From: Thermoflexales bacterium
Lineage (GTDB): Bacteria > Chloroflexota > Anaerolineae > Fen-1058
Direction of reading: 5' to 3'
DNA: 8,719 bases
NCBI GenBank assembly: GCA_030834835.1
Contig: JAUQXD010000173.1
Span: 1 to 8,719 of the forward strand
Each line of letters begins with the position of its first letter. The stretch's first letter is position 1. The position numbers and the translations under genes are program-made. The notes beneath the pieces are model-generated. The model saw only the letters and a list, made by a program, of their open reading frames with translations, searched no databases and was not told the DNA's origin. Below are positions 6,607 through 8,719 of this stretch, piece after piece.

Positions 6607-7365
6607 ATGACCACGCAGTCCGATCAGATTGAGTCCAATCTGGAGCAGATTCTGAAGACAGTCGCAGCGCAGCGAGGCGTACCCTTCGCGGCCAGCCTGC
6701 GCCTCATCCTGCTGGCCAACCTGGAGCGCGGGCGCATCGACTTCTATTTGAACGACCATGCTCAAGCACAGCTTCACGAGTATGTCTGGCGCGTGGCCGA
6801 CTACTACGCTCGTCTAAGCCCCTACCTGCACAAACTCCAACAGACAAAATCACCCGACGTGTGGGAGCCGCTATTGCAGACGCTGCGCAAGTGGGCGGGC
6901 GCTATCCTGGTGCATACGCCCGGCCTCGCCGGTAATCCAGATCGGTTGTCACCCGACTATGCTGCGGCCGCCGCCGAAAAAATCTTGACGGCCTACTTTC
7001 CCTACGACACCGAATTTGATCCCTGGGCGTATGTCCTGGTGAGAAATGTGTGCCGTCAACTGCTGCGACGTGAGCGCTCGCAGGTTGATCCCATCGACGA
7101 CGACCGGATTGTTCAATTGCCCGATCTGAGGCACGCCGACGTTGAACGCGCACGCGACCTTCGCCGGGAATTGCTGGCCGCGATCGAACAACTGTCATCC
7201 GACGCCCGCCGGCAATTGATTGTGTTACACTACTTTCAGGGCTATTCGCTGCCCGACATCGCCGCCCGGCTGGGCAAAACGATGTCGGCCATCTACAAAC
7301 TTCACTTTGACGCGCTGGCCGAGCTAAGAAAGATTTGGGCCGGCAAAGAGCATAATGATGAGTAG
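6607..7365 (+). CDS. ECF-like sigma-70 family RNA polymerase sigma factor
   Basis: This 252-residue protein would direct RNA polymerase to a dedicated set of promoters. Residues 85-157 fit sigma region 2: a helical block ending in FDPWAYVLVRNVCRQLLRRERS (137-158), the usual end of region 2 in ECF sigma factors. Residues 190-245 fit region 4: AIEQLSSDARRQLIVLHYF, then a helix-turn-helix with YSLPDIAARLGKTMSAIYKL (213-232) and a final basic helix. Between them is an acidic linker (QVDPIDDDRIVQLPD). The N-terminal 75 residues or so are an extra helical segment that plain ECF factors lack. No sigma region 3 is seen. The start is ATG 6607; no Shine-Dalgarno is visible. The gene overlaps the next by 11 bases, so translation is probably coupled, and the neighbour may hold the sigma factor in check. 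Confidence 0.88.
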   Translation: MTTQSDQIESNLEQILKTVAAQRGVPFAASLRLILLANLERGRIDFYLNDHAQAQLHEYVWRVADYYARLSPYLHKLQQTKSPDVWEPLLQTLRKWAGAILVHTPGLAGNPDRLSPDYAAAAAEKILTAYFPYDTEFDPWAYVLVRNVCRQLLRRERSQVDPIDDDRIVQLPDLRHADVERARDLRRELLAAIEQLSSDARRQLIVLHYFQGYSLPDIAARLGKTMSAIYKLHFDALAELRKIWAGKEHNDE

Positions 7366-8179
7366 CAATAGCAATTCGACACCGGCCGGGCCGCCCGACA
7401 CACCGGCCGCGCTGCGGGCGTTACTCAAGCAACCTGAAAACTGGCCGGATTCAGCCGACCGGCTGCTGTCACATCTGGGACAGGTGTTACCACTTGACCC
7501 TATTCCCGATCGTGAGGACGAGACTTTGTTATCGCTGGCGGTTGATGACGCCCTAAGAGGCGTCGATATCTCAATACGTTATCCACTTTTCTTCCAGCAG
7601 CTGCTGGTTGATCAGGACTTGCGCCAGGCATTCTTAGATACATTGGAAGCATTGGAAAGCCAGACTATCCCGGTCTCCGCCAGTCCTAAGCCCAGTCTCG
7701 ATTTCTTAAGCACCCCGCCCCTTCAGCCGATGCTCGAATTTGTGTCACCCATCCAATGGCGGCTCGTCTGGCAAGCGGCCCTCGATCAGATTCAACAGAT
7801 CTTCTTTTCGGCCGACCAATTCCAGCCGGCTTATCGATCCGATGACTATCTCGAAGACGCCTGGTTCACGCTCTTTCGCAACGAGATTGACATCGATCAG
7901 GCGCACGTCAGCGTCGTCCTGGAAGCCGTGCGGCTGATCGCCACACCCGATCAATTGCAGCTGCACATCGCGGTGGGCGTCACACCCGATCCGACCGCGA
8001 CCCCCGATCGGCTGCCCGACTTGCGTGCCCAACTGATGTGGGGCGCATACGATCAGGCCGTGACCATCACGCAGCGTGGCCGGGCGACTTTTCCGCCGTT
8101 GCCGCTCAAGCTTGTCCTGGACGAAACTCATCAACGCATCACCTCAGACTTGCAATTAATCGTCGAACCTGCGCTATAA
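7355..8179 (+). CDS. Conserved-looking hypothetical protein, candidate anti-sigma or sigma partner
   Basis: I do not recognise a named family for this 274-residue protein. It has no signal peptide and no membrane segment. Residues 1-20 are a Ser/Pro/Asn-rich tail. Residues 20-105 are helical and acidic; VDDALRGVDISIRYPLF followed by DQDLRQAFLDTLEALE has the spacing of the anti-sigma zinc-finger helix pair but without the usual His/Cys ligands. Residues 128-195 form another helical part (SPIQWRLVWQ onward). Residues 198-274 look like a beta sandwich (LQLHIAVGVTPDPTATPD, ATFPPLPLKLVLDETHQ). The start is ATG 7355 or the adjacent ATG 7358, both inside the end of the sigma gene; the overlap implies coupled translation and roughly equal amounts of the two proteins. 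That suits a sigma/anti-sigma pair, but an adaptor between the sigma factor and the downstream protein is equally possible. Confidence 0.75.
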   Translation: MMSSNSNSTPAGPPDTPAALRALLKQPENWPDSADRLLSHLGQVLPLDPIPDREDETLLSLAVDDALRGVDISIRYPLFFQQLLVDQDLRQAFLDTLEALESQTIPVSASPKPSLDFLSTPPLQPMLEFVSPIQWRLVWQAALDQIQQIFFSADQFQPAYRSDDYLEDAWFTLFRNEIDIDQAHVSVVLEAVRLIATPDQLQLHIAVGVTPDPTATPDRLPDLRAQLMWGAYDQAVTITQRGRATFPPLPLKLVLDETHQRITSDLQLIVEPAL

Positions 8180-8186
8180 TCCGGGC

Positions 8187-8719
8187 GTGACCCACGCCAC
8201 GGGCATCCCCGCTGCTTATCTGACGCTGGCCCAACAGCTCGATCGCGATCTCGCCCGTGAGACCGATCTGGCTCTCACTGCGTCTCAACTCCCGCCGTTG
8301 ACGACTGAGCTGTTACAGGCATTGGTCGATCAAGCGGAAGTCGCCAGCCTGGATCGACCACGTTACGGCTGGGCCATCTTGGCCGTGGCCGATGCGACGG
8401 CCGCTCACATCTCCGATCGGTTTTTGCAGGCCCGCGCGGCCTGGCATCTGGCTCGTGCCGCCAACGATTGGGTGCGGCCCGATCGAGTTGAAGCCGCCCT
8501 GCTGCGCGCCCGGGCCGGTTTCGCGGAATTGAATGAACCGGGCTGGCTGGCCGCGTGCGATTGGCAACTCTATGCCGTGCCGTGGACGCGCAACTTCAAC
8601 GCCGCCGTTACTCAATTGTCTCTGGCGTTAGGGGGTTTGATCGATGCTGGCTTTAGTGCAGGCGTGCCCCACTGTCGCGTGGCACTGGCTTATGCCGCAA
8701 CATTGATTGGCGACTATGC
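8187..8719 (+). CDS. TPR-like helical repeat protein, partial (possible CHAT-type protein)
   Basis: The frame is open from GTG 8187 to the right edge (177 complete codons), 7 bases after the preceding stop, so it is the third gene of the operon. The start has no Shine-Dalgarno and is chosen from spacing and coupling; the next clear starts would cost conserved-looking helices. The protein is alanine/leucine-rich and helical throughout. Residues 85-130 (ARAAWHLARAANDWVRPDRV, then LLRARAGFAELNEPGWLAACDW) look like tetratricopeptide-type helix pairs, and PWTRNFNAAVTQLSLALGGL (142-161) continues the pattern. I associate this kind of N-terminal repeat in Chloroflexota with proteins that end in a CHAT caspase-like protease domain, but no catalytic part lies in the window. 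It is cytoplasmic and probably binds another protein. Confidence 0.7.
   Translation, partial: MTHATGIPAAYLTLAQQLDRDLARETDLALTASQLPPLTTELLQALVDQAEVASLDRPRYGWAILAVADATAAHISDRFLQARAAWHLARAANDWVRPDRVEAALLRARAGFAELNEPGWLAACDWQLYAVPWTRNFNAAVTQLSLALGGLIDAGFSAGVPHCRVALAYAATLIGDY

Noticed and set aside
8175..8180. TATAAT just before the third operon gene, which could give a leaderless transcript at GTG 8187
   Set aside because: The hexamer is formed by the last codon and the TAA stop of the preceding gene. The only -35-like match (TTGCAA at 8150-8155) is 19 bases away. The operon promoter upstream of the sigma gene is enough.
1..8719. CRISPR array, tRNA or insertion sequence
   Set aside because: No regularly spaced direct repeats, no tRNA-like cloverleaf and no transposase motifs or terminal repeats were seen.

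Overview
The window reads as ordinary bacterial chromosome, and most likely comes from a member of the Chloroflexota. The GC content is moderately high (about 60% in the one 60-base line I counted inside the large gene). Three things point to that phylum: a large secreted multidomain protein ending in a YLPLIMK tail, a type of C-terminus I associate with Chloroflexota exoproteins; a fused alpha/beta E1 of a 2-oxo acid dehydrogenase; and an ECF-like sigma factor followed by an anti-sigma-like gene and a TPR-like gene. This assignment rests on remembered family patterns, not on a search. I saw no rRNA, tRNA, transposase, phage gene or CRISPR array.

Layout. Positions 1-1244 (minus strand) hold the N-terminal 414 residues of a thiamine-diphosphate-dependent 2-oxo acid dehydrogenase E1 whose alpha and beta parts are fused; it runs off the left edge. 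A divergent intergenic region (1245-1470) holds a long imperfect palindrome and a TATAAT on the minus strand framed by an inverted repeat. Next, on the plus strand, come a 1037-residue secreted protein (1471-4584: CBM9-like, amidotransferase-like, DUF11-like and A-B-A-B beta-sandwich repeats) and an SGNH/GDSL hydrolase lipoprotein (4664-5425). A second long palindrome separates these two. Positions 5426-5786 hold a hairpin and what may be the tail of a broken minus-strand gene. Positions 5787-6428 encode a 2H phosphoesterase (LigT-like) of visibly lower GC and with fewer GATC sites.

The right part (6607-8719) is a tight plus-strand operon: an ECF-like sigma factor, an 11-base-overlapping partner with a possible zinc-free anti-sigma helix region, and, 7 bases further on, a TPR-like protein that runs off the right edge. 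The plausible reading is a sigma/anti-sigma regulatory unit linked to a helical-repeat sensor. In related loci the repeat is often followed by a CHAT protease domain, but that part would lie outside the window. This operon is the best candidate here for an undescribed system.

By place of action, the E1 gene is central carbon or branched-chain amino acid metabolism. The two exported proteins act at the cell surface. The phosphoesterase and the sigma operon are cytoplasmic.
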